Assembly (NCBI GenBank): GCA_022820125.1
Contig: JAJEGA010000005.1
Span: forward strand, 1 to 45,459
Length of the DNA stretch: 45,459 bases
From: Anaerolineae bacterium
GTDB taxonomy: Bacteria > Chloroflexota > Anaerolineae > Aggregatilineales > Phototrophicaceae
Direction of reading: 5' to 3'
Positions within the stretch are counted from its first letter, which is position 1. Each line of letters begins with the position of its first letter. Below are positions 7,339 through 16,250 of this stretch, piece by piece. The notes beneath the pieces are model-generated. The model had not been told where the DNA came from. It searched no databases and was given only the letters and a program-made list of their open reading frames with translations. Both the position numbers and the translations under genes were made by a program.

Positions 7339-8337
7339 ATGCGCATCGCGCTTGATGCAATGGGAACGGACAATCGCCCGCTAAGCGATATCGCCGGCGG
7401 CGTTTTGGCGGCGAAGGAGTTCGGTGACACGATTCTTTTGGTCGGCGACAAGCCCATGATTGAGGCGGAGCTCAAAAATCACAACCTCGACGGCGCCCAG
7501 GTGGAGATTCTGCACGCGCCACAGGCCATCGCCATGGACGAAAAGCCGACCAATGTTTTGAAATTGGCGCCGGCATCCTCTATCCACGTTGCGCTGGACG
7601 CCGTGAAGAAGGGCGATGCCGATGCCTTCGTAACGATGGGCAATACGGGCGCTGTGCATGCGCTTGCCACCTTGAAGACGCTGCGGCGCATTCCCGGTGT
7701 CAAGCGGCCCGTGCTTTCAGCCTTGTTCGCGGTTAACGATCACCGAATGATCTTCCTAGACGTCGGCGCCAACACCGATGTCAAACCGGAATGGGTGAAG
7801 CAGTTCGCGCTGATGGGAGGCATCTATGCTGAGCGTGTCTTGCGCTGTTCCCGGCCCCGCGTCGCCCTGCTTTCCAATGGCGCGGAAGAGATCAAAGGCA
7901 ATTTGCTGATTCGCGAAGCCGCCGATATGCTGCGCCGCAGCAAGATGAATTTTGTCGGCAATGTCGAACCGGCTCAATTGATGACTTCCGTCGCCGATGT
8001 TATCGTCATGGACGGCTTCGTGGGCAACATCGTGCTTAAAATGTTCGAGGCGACAACGCACTATTTCGCGACCTTGATTCGGCAGGAATTTCGCAATGAC
8101 GCGCTCTCCATGTTGGGCGGCGCCTTGGCTCGGCCCGCGTTCAACCGCATCAGGCGGCGCGTGGATACATCCGAAATCGGCGGCGCGCCACTTCTCGGCG
8201 TCAACGGTGTTGTCATAATCGGGCACGGGGGGAATTCCGCCATCGGCATCAAGAACGCCATTCAGCAGGCGCGCGCCGCGGTAAAGGAAAATGTGATTGG
8301 CGCCATCCGCAGCGGCATCGCCCAGGAGAAGGCGTGA
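7339..8337 (+). CDS. plsX: Phosphate acyltransferase PlsX
   Basis: PlsX converts acyl-ACP and phosphate to acyl-phosphate, the donor for PlsY in the first step of phospholipid synthesis; it is a peripheral membrane enzyme. The 332-residue protein begins with the diagnostic MRIALDAMGTDN and contains KPTNVLKLAPASS, VTMGNTGAV, FLDVGANTDVKPE, LLSNGAEEIKGN, VMDGFVGNIVLK and GGAPLLGVNG, all family landmarks. It is the first gene of plsX-fabF-trmFO-hflX. fabD and fabG, often between plsX and fabF in other bacteria, are absent here. Confidence 0.97.
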   Translation: MRIALDAMGTDNRPLSDIAGGVLAAKEFGDTILLVGDKPMIEAELKNHNLDGAQVEILHAPQAIAMDEKPTNVLKLAPASSIHVALDAVKKGDADAFVTMGNTGAVHALATLKTLRRIPGVKRPVLSALFAVNDHRMIFLDVGANTDVKPEWVKQFALMGGIYAERVLRCSRPRVALLSNGAEEIKGNLLIREAADMLRRSKMNFVGNVEPAQLMTSVADVIVMDGFVGNIVLKMFEATTHYFATLIRQEFRNDALSMLGGALARPAFNRIRRRVDTSEIGGAPLLGVNGVVIIGHGGNSAIGIKNAIQQARAAVKENVIGAIRSGIAQEKA

Positions 8338-8353
8338 TCCGGAGCAGCCCAGC

Positions 8354-9616
8354 ATGGAATTGACGCGCAACGGGCGCAAGCGGGTAGTCATAACTGGCTT
8401 GGGCGTCGTCTCCCCCTTGGGCGATAAAGCGGAATTCTGGGATGCGATCGCCGCCGGAAAGTCCGGGATTCGCCGCCTCCAAAACATTGAGACGAGCCAC
8501 TTGAACGTCAAGATCGGCGGGGAAATTCGCGACTTTGACTCCTCCGATTATATCCCGCCCAAACAGGCGCGGCGTATGGGGCGCGCAACACAGTTCGCGA
8601 TTGTCGCCGCGATCGAAGCGGTGAAAGACGCAGGATTGAGCATCGACGCGGTTGGCGAAATTGGCTCGCGCGTCGCCACCATCATCGGCACGACGCTCGG
8701 CAGCTACGAGGTCGGCGAATCGGGGATAAAGATCTGGCGCGATTCGGGCTTCAAGCGCGCCAACCCAATGAGCATCGTCAACGCCCTGCCCAATATGCCG
8801 GGGCATTACGTGAGCAAGATGATGAAGGCGCTTGGTCCCTTGGTCACGCCGACAGTCGCCTGCGCAACCGGCATCCAAGCGGTCGGCGAAGCCAGCGACC
8901 TGATCCAATTGGGCAAGTGCGATTTGGCGATTGCCGGCGCCCTTGATGCGGTTATGTTTGATTACATCCTCGCCGGATTCAGCGCCACGCGCGCGCTGAC
9001 ACGCGACTACAATGACGCGCCCGAACAAGCCAGCCGCCCATTTGACGCCGATCGCTCCGGCTTTGTGCTGGGCGAAGGCGGCGCCGTATTTATTGTCGAA
9101 AGCCTGGAAGCCGCCATTCAACGCGATGCGAATATCTACGCCGAAATCCTGGGTTATGCCGCCTCATCTGACGCCTATCATGTGGCGGCGCCCGATCCCC
9201 GCGGCGGCGGCGCCAAGCGGTCGATGCAATGGGCATTGGATGACGCGCAGGTCGATCCGTCTGAAATCGAATACATCAATGCGCACGGGTCGTCGACGCA
9301 AGCGAACGATGCCATCGAAACGGCGGCGGTGAAGCATGTCTTCGGCGAAGACGCTTATCAAATCCCGGTCGCATCGACGAAAAGCATGATCGGGCACGCG
9401 ATGGCTGGCTGCGGGTCCTTGGAGATTTCAGCCTGCTTGATGACGCTCAAACGGGACCTGCTGCATCCGACCGTGAATTATGAAAGGCCTGACCCGGCTT
9501 GCGATCTCGACTATGTGCCGAATGAGGCGCGGTCCGTCCCTGGCATTAAGACGATCATGTCGAACAGTTTCGGCTTGGGCGGGCAAAACGCCTCCGTCGT
9601 TTTACGAAAGATCTAG
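8354..9616 (+). CDS. fabF: 3-oxoacyl-ACP synthase II (KAS II, FabF)
   Basis: Condensing enzyme of fatty-acid elongation: malonyl-ACP plus acyl-ACP gives 3-oxoacyl-ACP. The 420-residue protein has the thiolase-fold features of FabF: VVITGLGVVSPLG at the N-terminus, nucleophile C170 in VACATG, H311 in NAHGSST, K343 and H348 in STKSMIGHAMAG, and NSFGLGGQNAS near the end. The ATG at 8354 is chosen, with GGAG upstream; the open frame begins earlier inside plsX. The gap to plsX is 16 bp and to trmFO 15 bp, so these are one operon. The acyl carrier protein gene is found at 24452-24688, separate from this operon. Confidence 0.96.
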   Translation: MELTRNGRKRVVITGLGVVSPLGDKAEFWDAIAAGKSGIRRLQNIETSHLNVKIGGEIRDFDSSDYIPPKQARRMGRATQFAIVAAIEAVKDAGLSIDAVGEIGSRVATIIGTTLGSYEVGESGIKIWRDSGFKRANPMSIVNALPNMPGHYVSKMMKALGPLVTPTVACATGIQAVGEASDLIQLGKCDLAIAGALDAVMFDYILAGFSATRALTRDYNDAPEQASRPFDADRSGFVLGEGGAVFIVESLEAAIQRDANIYAEILGYAASSDAYHVAAPDPRGGGAKRSMQWALDDAQVDPSEIEYINAHGSSTQANDAIETAAVKHVFGEDAYQIPVASTKSMIGHAMAGCGSLEISACLMTLKRDLLHPTVNYERPDPACDLDYVPNEARSVPGIKTIMSNSFGLGGQNASVVLRKI

Positions 9617-9631
9617 CGCCGAGGAGCAAGA

Positions 9632-11005
9632 ATGACCGATGCCATCGTCATTATCGGCGGCGGGCTTGCCGGCAGCGAAGCAGCCTGGCAGCTGGCGGAG
9701 CGCGGCCATCGAGTGCGGCTTTTTGAGATGCGCCCGACGAAAACCACAGGCGCCCACGTCAGCCATCAACTGGCAGAGCTGGTGTGCAGCAACTCGCTCG
9801 GCTCCAAGCTGCCAGACCGCGCCACCGGCATATTGCAGCAAGAAATGAAAATGCTTGGTTCGGCGCTGATGCGCTGCGCGGAAGACGCTGCGGTGCCGGC
9901 GGGCGGCGCTTTAGCCGTCGATCGAAAGCGCTTCGCCCATCTGGCGACATCCTTGCTCAGCCGCCATCCAAATATAGAAATTGTTCGCAAAGAAGCGCGC
10001 GAGGCGCCGCTCGCTCAACCCGCCATCGTTGCCAGCGGACCGCTGACTTCGCCTGCGCTGGCGGAAGATATCGCCAAGCTGACCGGCAAAGATTACCTAT
10101 ATTTCTATGATGCGATTTCGCCAATCGCGCGCGCCAGCAGCATCGACATGAAGCGCGCGTTTCGGGCGAATCGCTATGGCCGCGGCGCCGACGACGCCGG
10201 CGACTACATCAATTGCCCCATGAATCGCGACGAGTATTATTTGTTCGTACGCGCGCTGCAATCGGCTGAAACAATCGAATTGCGCGATTTTGAGCGGGAA
10301 GATCCCAACTTTTTCGAAGGCTGCGTGCCGATTGAGCAACTGGCGAGGCGCGGCGACGACACCTTGGCTTTTGGTCCGATGCGGCCGGTCGGCTTGACCA
10401 ATCCACATACCGGCGGGCGGCCCTACGCCGTCGCGCAGCTGCGGCAAGATGATCTGGCTGGCGACTTGTATAATATCGTCGGCTTCCAAACAAACATCCG
10501 CTGGCGGCAACAGAAGGAGATTCTGCGCCTGATTCCCGGCTTGGAGCGGGCTGAATTCATGCGCATGGGCCAAATGCATCGCAATACCTTTCTCAATGCG
10601 CCGGCGCTGCTCCATGCCACGATGCGCTTTCGCGAGCGCGAGCAACTCTATTTTGCGGGCCAGATCACCGGGGTCGAGGGCTACGTCGGCAATATCGCGA
10701 CCGGATTCGTCGCAGCGCTCAATCTGTCCCGGCAGCTGAGGGGGTTGAGCGAGTGGATTCCGCCGGCGGACACGATGCTTGGCGCGCTGTGCCATTATGT
10801 GACACATGCAGATCCAAAACGATTCCAGCCAATGAAAGCGAACCTGGGCATCTTGCCGCCCTTGCCAACGCGAATCAAGAACAAGGCTGAGCGCAGACGG
10901 GCTTACGCCGCGCGGGCTGAGGAGTCAATGTTGGCTTCTCTGCATGACCTGCGAGAGGACTTGGCAAAGCCCTTGCCTCAACTGCCGCAGCGCGAGGCGA
11001 TATGA
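9632..11005 (+). CDS. trmFO: Methylenetetrahydrofolate-tRNA-(uracil-5-)-methyltransferase TrmFO
   Basis: FAD- and folate-dependent enzyme that makes 5-methyluridine at position 54 of tRNA. The 457-residue protein starts with an FAD-binding motif (VIIGGGLAGSEAAWQLAERG) and carries the family block FEMRPTKTTGAH, LVCSNSLGS, AGGALAVDR, RASSIDMKRAF, QLRQDDLAGDLYNIVGFQT and ITGVEGYVGNIATG. GAGGAG precedes the ATG. Its stop overlaps the hflX start by 4 bp, indicating translational coupling. Present typically in organisms that lack TrmA. Confidence 0.97.
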   Translation: MTDAIVIIGGGLAGSEAAWQLAERGHRVRLFEMRPTKTTGAHVSHQLAELVCSNSLGSKLPDRATGILQQEMKMLGSALMRCAEDAAVPAGGALAVDRKRFAHLATSLLSRHPNIEIVRKEAREAPLAQPAIVASGPLTSPALAEDIAKLTGKDYLYFYDAISPIARASSIDMKRAFRANRYGRGADDAGDYINCPMNRDEYYLFVRALQSAETIELRDFEREDPNFFEGCVPIEQLARRGDDTLAFGPMRPVGLTNPHTGGRPYAVAQLRQDDLAGDLYNIVGFQTNIRWRQQKEILRLIPGLERAEFMRMGQMHRNTFLNAPALLHATMRFREREQLYFAGQITGVEGYVGNIATGFVAALNLSRQLRGLSEWIPPADTMLGALCHYVTHADPKRFQPMKANLGILPPLPTRIKNKAERRRAYAARAEESMLASLHDLREDLAKPLPQLPQREAI

Positions 11006-12324
11006 CAAATTCTCATTTCTCACATGACGATGAACCGGAGCGCGGCTACCTGGTAGGCATTGCCTTCCCGCAAGAACGCGCCTTGCTTTCCATCGACGAT
11101 TCGCTGGAGGAGCTCGCCCTCCTGGCCGAGACCGCCGGCATCAAAGTCGTCGGGCGGAACTGGCAACGCATACGACAGATCAATCCCAAGTCGCTGATCG
11201 GCACGGGAAAACTGCAAGAAATCCTGGACGATGTCATGCTGTGCGAAGCTAGCGTGGTCCTGTTCGACGAAGAGCTCTCGCCCCGGCACCAGCGCGAGTT
11301 GGAGAAGCATCTGGGCGAATCGGTCCGCCTCCTCGATCGCTCGGCGCTGATACTGGACATCTTCGCCCAGCACGCCCGCACCAGCGAAGGCGCCCTTCAA
11401 GTAGAGCTGGCGCAATACGAATATCGTTTGCCGCGCTTGACACGGCAGTGGACGCATCTGGCGCGTCAGGCGGGCGGCGGCGGCGCGCGCGGCGGCTCGG
11501 GCGGCGTCGGCTTGCGCGGGCCTGGCGAAACCCAGTTGGAAGTTGATCGACGAGAAATCACGCGGAAGATCACCAAGCTGAAGGGCGAGCTTGAGCATGT
11601 CCGCGCGCATCGCCAGCTGCATCGACAGCGGCGACGCAGCTCCGGTTTGCCGCTTGTGGCGCTTGTCGGCTATACCAACGCGGGCAAGTCGACGCTGATC
11701 AATGCCTTGACCGAAGCAGATGTCTATGCCGCCGACCGACTTTTTGCGACTTTGGATCCAACCACGCGCCGCGTACGGCTGCCAGATCGCCGCGATGTGC
11801 TGCTCACCGATACCGTCGGATTCATCCAAAAGCTGCCCACAACACTGATTGCGGCTTTCCGCGCCACCTTGGAAGAAGTAATCGAAGCCGATTTGCTGCT
11901 CCATGTGGTGGATGTCAGCCATAACAATGCGGCGCAGCAGATCGACGCGGTTGAAGACACGCTCGCCGAAATCGACGCGTCGTCGATGCCGCGCATCCTC
12001 GTCTTGAACAAGACCGACCAGCTCGCCGGTACGCTCCCCTCATTTGATCTGGTCGACAAATACGAAGGCGCGGTGGCGATTTCCGCCCAGGAGAAACAAG
12101 GGCTCGATGAATTGCTGGAGCTTGTGCGCGCCACGCTCGAAACGCAGATGACGTCCTTGGAGGTGGTGATTCCGTACCAGACCGGCAAAGTTTATTCCGA
12201 TCTTTACGACCGCGGCTATATCCAGTCAGAAGAAACCGAGAGCGATGGCTGGCGCCTCAAGCTGCGTCTGCCTATGGCGCAATGCGAAAGCTATCGCAGA
12301 TTCGCGATTGCTGACCCCGAATAG
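11002..12324 (+). CDS. hflX: Ribosome-associated GTPase HflX
   Basis: HflX splits or rescues stalled ribosomes, especially after stress. The 440-residue protein shows the N-terminal HflX domain (LIGTGKLQEI, VVLFDEELSPRHQRELE), the glycine-rich linker GGGGARGGSGG, the GPGETQLEVDRR motif, and the GTPase domain with P-loop GYTNAGKST (residues 223-231), DTVGFI and NKTD. A C-terminal extension of about 80 residues follows. It overlaps trmFO by ATGA and ends the operon. It converges on the minus-strand propeller gene 28 bp downstream without an obvious terminator. Confidence 0.96.
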   Translation: MTNSHFSHDDEPERGYLVGIAFPQERALLSIDDSLEELALLAETAGIKVVGRNWQRIRQINPKSLIGTGKLQEILDDVMLCEASVVLFDEELSPRHQRELEKHLGESVRLLDRSALILDIFAQHARTSEGALQVELAQYEYRLPRLTRQWTHLARQAGGGGARGGSGGVGLRGPGETQLEVDRREITRKITKLKGELEHVRAHRQLHRQRRRSSGLPLVALVGYTNAGKSTLINALTEADVYAADRLFATLDPTTRRVRLPDRRDVLLTDTVGFIQKLPTTLIAAFRATLEEVIEADLLLHVVDVSHNNAAQQIDAVEDTLAEIDASSMPRILVLNKTDQLAGTLPSFDLVDKYEGAVAISAQEKQGLDELLELVRATLETQMTSLEVVIPYQTGKVYSDLYDRGYIQSEETESDGWRLKLRLPMAQCESYRRFAIADPE

Positions 12325-12352
12325 TAAAGATTCGAACCAAGCATCTCCGCGA

Positions 12353-13327
12353 CTATGACGGAAGCTGCGCCCAGTATATTTCCGGGCGGTAGCGGCTATG
12401 GAGGAACAGCCGCAAGTCGTCCGAGAGCGTAATCGCCAGCGGCGCCGCGATATCGGAAAAAACGACCATCTCGACATCTTGGCTGCCGCAGCCGCCCTCC
12501 AGACAGCGTGTCGGGTCGATGCGGCCAACAACCCCGCGCGTGCCCAGAGCGTAAGAAAAATAGAGATAACCGTCAGCGCCCATGATGATGTTAGTCGTGT
12601 TTTGGAGTCCGGATACAAGCGGCTGTATCTCGGTGTAGCTCCCATCGTCGCCGCGTTCGAAATATTCAATGCCCCGTCTGGCGCTGCCGCCATTGGCAAC
12701 ATAGATTCTGTCTTCGTCGCGAGCGATGCCCGTTGGCGCGCGCAGCTGATCATGAACAGTTGTCCTATCGCCGGCGGCAGGCGCCTCTATGATAGAGTTC
12801 GTCCGCGTATCGGTGAGCAGAAAACTCGCCTCATTCAAGCGCGTGATGCCCCAGGGCGCCGCCAATTCCCTGGCAACGTCCTCCGGCGCCTCGCGCTGCT
12901 GATCGACTTTCCAAAGTGTGCCGGTATCAGGATCCGGCACCCAGAGATTGAAGCCGCGTTCGGTGGCTTCCGCGACCAGGTTGTTGCCATTGCGCACGCC
13001 AAAAACAAAGGTAACCGTGTCGCCAGTGCGGTCGTCGATTCTGTAAATCGTCCAGTCGCCATTGCAAACGGTATAAAGAGAATTGTCAAACCAGACGATG
13101 CCATTGGGCCGCTGAACGTTGGCGACCATCAGTGTCAGATCAGATTGCAGGAAGGGGCTCTCCAGGTTGCTGGGCGGCATGATATCCCTTGATGTGGATT
13201 CACCACCATCCGCTTCGTCCACCCGCCTGTTGACTTCGCCTTGCGCGGCGCTCGAGGTGGATTCTTGCGCATAACTCAAGGTTGCGATTGCCAAGGCGAG
13301 CAGGATAAGGGCGGCGGCTAATCTCAT
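12353..13327 (-). CDS. Secreted beta-propeller (NHL/SMP-30-like) protein
   Basis: The 324-residue product starts with a signal peptide (MRLAAALILLALAIATLSYAQES) and is predicted to be exported. The body has repeated strand patterns ending in phrases such as GIVWFDNSLYTVCNGDWTIYRIDDRTG, LWKVD, PTGIARDEDRIYVANGG and ADGYLYFSYALG, typical of NHL/SMP-30 six-bladed propellers. Four cysteines are visible, two in CLEGGCG. No catalytic metal site was recognised, so it may be a binding rather than an enzymatic propeller. ATG at 13327 is chosen over upstream ATGs because AGGTG sits 8 bp before it and the signal peptide starts cleanly there. Confidence 0.78.
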   Translation of the reverse strand: MRLAAALILLALAIATLSYAQESTSSAAQGEVNRRVDEADGGESTSRDIMPPSNLESPFLQSDLTLMVANVQRPNGIVWFDNSLYTVCNGDWTIYRIDDRTGDTVTFVFGVRNGNNLVAEATERGFNLWVPDPDTGTLWKVDQQREAPEDVARELAAPWGITRLNEASFLLTDTRTNSIIEAPAAGDRTTVHDQLRAPTGIARDEDRIYVANGGSARRGIEYFERGDDGSYTEIQPLVSGLQNTTNIIMGADGYLYFSYALGTRGVVGRIDPTRCLEGGCGSQDVEMVVFSDIAAPLAITLSDDLRLFLHSRYRPEIYWAQLPS

Positions 13328-13454
13328 GGCATACACCTGTGGGCGAGTCATATAGTAGGTCGAAGACAAGCGTTTCGCAGGCGCATTGTACAACAGGTCG
13401 AATCAGGCCTCTAGCGGAAGCGCGAAGTCGAAGCTGAACGCTGCGCCCTTTGAG

Positions 13455-13481
13455 TTGGCACTCACGCGATTCGAGTATAAT
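13455..13481 (+). promoter_or_regulatory. Candidate promoter of the THUMP methyltransferase gene
   Basis: A perfect TATAAT (13476-13481) has TTGGCA (13455-13460) 15 bp upstream; the spacer is short. It lies in the divergent 231-bp gap, about 77 bp before the ATG at 13559. Confidence 0.4.
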
Positions 13482-13558
13482 CGGAAGGCAATCGAAACCA
13501 ATTGCGCGCCGATGTTTGCTATCGATCACGCGTCAATCCACCGACCTAAGCGCAGCCT

Positions 13559-14620
13559 ATGACCAATCCAAAACCTGCCCCCGCGCCCTTATTTGAAGCG
13601 GAAGTCATCCCGGGCTTGGAATCCTTTGCCATTCAAGAACTGCGAGGCGCTTTCGGGCGCAAAGTTGATCAGGTCAAAACGCCGCGAGCCGGATTCATCC
13701 GCTTCCGATTTAGCGGGCAGCACATAGAGCTTCGCCGGCTTCGGTCAGTTATTGCGGTCTACCAAGCGCATCTCTTCCCGATTCCGCGGCCGAAAGCCTT
13801 CCTTGGTCACCAACATTTCGCCCGCTTAACGCAGATCTTGACCAAAGCCTCTCGGTCATTCGACAGCCCGCCCCGGTCGCTCGGCATCGCTGCGGCCGGC
13901 TCGCGTTCGGCGGTGATGCGCCGCCTGCAGAAAGAACTGTTGACGACCATGAAGCTGGCGCCGGCCGCTGACGGCAAAGGCGAGCTCTTCATGCGAATGC
14001 TGCCAAATCGAGAAGCGCCCGGCTGGGAAGTCCTGGTGCGCATATCGCCCAAACCATTCTCCGCGCGAGATTACCGCCGGGTCAACATGCCTGGATCGCT
14101 GAACGCGACGGTCGCCTACGCGATGACGGCGGACAAGGCGCTCGGCGATAAAGCCACGGTCGTGAATCTCTGCAGCGGAACCTCAACGATTCTCATCGAA
14201 CACGGCTTGACGCATCCGCAGCATCAGCTCTTGGCGATCGAATGGAAAACGGCGGCGCTCAAAGCCAGTGAGCGGAACGCGCGCGCAAGCGGCTTGCATA
14301 CGCGCATTCAGCATATTCGAGCGGACGCCCGGCGGGCGCCATTGCCATGCGGCGCGGCGGCGCGATTATACGCTGATTTGCCTTTCGGCCAGCTCGTCGG
14401 ATCACACGAAAGCAACGTTCAGCTGTATCCCTCAATTCTGCGCGAAGCCGCCCGGCTGGCCTGTGATGACGCCGCCTTCATTGTGCTCACGCCGGAAGTC
14501 AATCTGCTGCGCCGCAGCCTGAAGCAATCGCCCTGGCGCATCGTGAACGAGACCCGAATAAACCTGCGAGGTCTCCATCCTCGTTTATTTGTGCTCAGGC
14601 GAAACTCGACTAGGATATAG
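13559..14620 (+). CDS. THUMP-type RNA N2-guanine methyltransferase-like protein
   Basis: The 353-residue protein has the build of THUMP-domain RNA methyltransferases (RlmL N-terminal part/Trm14 group), which methylate guanine N2 in tRNA or rRNA using SAM. Residues 10-170 look like the ferredoxin-like/THUMP region (FEAEVIPGLESFAIQEL). The Rossmann part has motif I as NLCSGTSTILIEH (203-215; the family usually has D-x-x-CGSG) and motif IV as DLPFG (273-277; family DPP-Y/F). Motif II appears as LAIEWK. It stands alone between divergent and downstream genes. Substrate is not decidable from sequence alone. Confidence 0.75.
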   Translation: MTNPKPAPAPLFEAEVIPGLESFAIQELRGAFGRKVDQVKTPRAGFIRFRFSGQHIELRRLRSVIAVYQAHLFPIPRPKAFLGHQHFARLTQILTKASRSFDSPPRSLGIAAAGSRSAVMRRLQKELLTTMKLAPAADGKGELFMRMLPNREAPGWEVLVRISPKPFSARDYRRVNMPGSLNATVAYAMTADKALGDKATVVNLCSGTSTILIEHGLTHPQHQLLAIEWKTAALKASERNARASGLHTRIQHIRADARRAPLPCGAAARLYADLPFGQLVGSHESNVQLYPSILREAARLACDDAAFIVLTPEVNLLRRSLKQSPWRIVNETRINLRGLHPRLFVLRRNSTRI

Positions 14621-14654
14621 GTTGATATTGGCGCGAAATTGCCGAGGGAAGCTG

Positions 14655-16250
14655 ATGCTTTCACGGATGATAATCTGCCTGTTGCTTGCCTGCGCCACGG
14701 TCGGCTGTCGATCGGCGCAGGAAGAGCTTACGATTAATGTCGTCGTTAATGCCGATGGCCGCGAAACTTCGTTAACCGTGGCGCCTGACTTGACTGTTGA
14801 CCAAATTCTCGCTGGCGCGCAGATTGAACTGGGCGCGCGCGACCGGATCAGCCACCCGCTGGTCTCGCCAGTCATCGACGGCATGATCATCACCGTCAAG
14901 CGCGTTACCGAGAAGGAAGTTTGCGAGCGGGAAACGGTCGCGTTTAAGCGACGGCTGCTCCCGAAGGAAGGCGTCCCGGCGGGCGCGCGCGTATTAGGCA
15001 AAGCTGGCGTCGCAGGCATTCGCGAAGTCTGTTATCGCATCCTGCTGGAAGATGAGACCGAGGCGGACCGCGTTCAACTTGGTCTGCCTACAGTCGTGCG
15101 AGAGCCGGAAGCGGAAATCATCTACGTTGGCGCGAGCAGCACGGTCCCGTCGGTGCCCATTCCCGGCAGAATCAGCTACATCAATCATCAAAATGCCTGG
15201 ACGATCGTCGCCAATGCAAGCAACAAACGACGTCTCACCAGCAGCCACAAATTGGACGCCCTTGTTTTTCATCAGAGACAAGATGGCCAGCGCTTGATTT
15301 TTACCAGCGAGACCGACGAAACCGACGAATTCTTCAACGAATTATGGATTGTCGCCACCAGCGACGATTCAGCCCCAACGCGTATGACGCCCACCGATGT
15401 GCTATTTGCCGCCTGGCGGCCCCGCGCGATCAACGCGATTGCGTACTCTACCGGCGAGCGCGCGCTGGGAACGGCCGGCTGGAAGGCGCTGAACAACCTT
15501 TGGCTCATGAGCATTGACTTGGAAAGCGGGCGAACGCTCGACATTAACGAGATCTTGCCCGAATCGGGCGGGGGCGTTTACGGCTGGTGGGGCAAGAATT
15601 TCGCCTGGTCGCCCGCCGGAGACAAGATGGCATGGGCGCAACCCGATGGTTTCGGGCTGGTCGACTTCGAAAATAATCGACTAACGCCCCTGAATCAATA
15701 TGCCGTATTTCATTCTTCCTCCACCTGGGTCTGGCTCTCGCCGCTGTCCTGGTCGCTGGATGGCCAGCTGCTTGCGGGCATCACGCATGGCGCGCCGCTC
15801 GGTGATGAGCCGGCGGAGACTAGCCCCATATTCGATGTGGTTGTCTCCAGCGCCGATGGCAGGTTTACCGCGCCGATAACATACTCGGCCGGGATGTGGG
15901 CGGCGCCCGCGTTCTCGCCCGATACCGCCACCGCAGGCGCCGAAAACAGCGGCGGGCATCTCGCCTGGTTGCAAGCGCGCGAGCCACAGAATAGCATGAG
16001 CAGCGGATACGATTTGATGCTGGCTGATCGAGACGGCAGCAATCGCCGGCGGCTCTTCCCACCCGCCGGCGAAAGGGGAATCCGCAAGAATCGCTTCGGC
16101 TCATCCGCCCGCGACTTCGTCTGGAGCCCGGACGGGCGCTTCATCGCCTTGATCTACGACGGCAATTTGTGGCTGGTCGAAATCGAGACGGCGGCCGCCC
16201 ACCAAGTGACTTTCGACGGCCGGTCATCGAACCCGGTTTGGACGCGATAA
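14655..16250 (+). CDS. Lipoprotein with G5-like domain and PD40/TolB-like propeller
   Basis: The 531-residue protein starts with a lipoprotein-type signal (MLSRMIICLLLACATVGC; acylation at C13 or C18). Residues 25-75 resemble the ubiquitin-like DUF348 fold found beside G5 domains, and 70-130 a G5-like domain (VTEKEVCERETVAFKRRLLP), a module linked to cell-wall or glycan binding. From about 180 on there are PD40/WD40-like blades (FAWSPAGDKMAWAQP, PLSWSLDGQLLAGI, FVWSPDGRFIALIYDGNLWLVEI). GAGGGAAG upstream of ATG 14655 supports the start. Its stop overlaps the next start as TAATG, so it is coupled to the glycosidase-like/ligase fusion and likely works on the same surface glycan. Confidence 0.8.
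   Translation: MLSRMIICLLLACATVGCRSAQEELTINVVVNADGRETSLTVAPDLTVDQILAGAQIELGARDRISHPLVSPVIDGMIITVKRVTEKEVCERETVAFKRRLLPKEGVPAGARVLGKAGVAGIREVCYRILLEDETEADRVQLGLPTVVREPEAEIIYVGASSTVPSVPIPGRISYINHQNAWTIVANASNKRRLTSSHKLDALVFHQRQDGQRLIFTSETDETDEFFNELWIVATSDDSAPTRMTPTDVLFAAWRPRAINAIAYSTGERALGTAGWKALNNLWLMSIDLESGRTLDINEILPESGGGVYGWWGKNFAWSPAGDKMAWAQPDGFGLVDFENNRLTPLNQYAVFHSSSTWVWLSPLSWSLDGQLLAGITHGAPLGDEPAETSPIFDVVVSSADGRFTAPITYSAGMWAAPAFSPDTATAGAENSGGHLAWLQAREPQNSMSSGYDLMLADRDGSNRRRLFPPAGERGIRKNRFGSSARDFVWSPDGRFIALIYDGNLWLVEIETAAAHQVTFDGRSSNPVWTR

Noticed and set aside
7756..9121. Long minus-strand frames opposite plsX and fabF
   Set aside because: Shadows; both plus-strand genes are well-recognised enzymes and the antisense products show no motif.
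11020..11922. 300-codon minus-strand frame opposite hflX
   Set aside because: Antisense to the conserved GTPase domain, without a ribosome binding site or recognisable domain.
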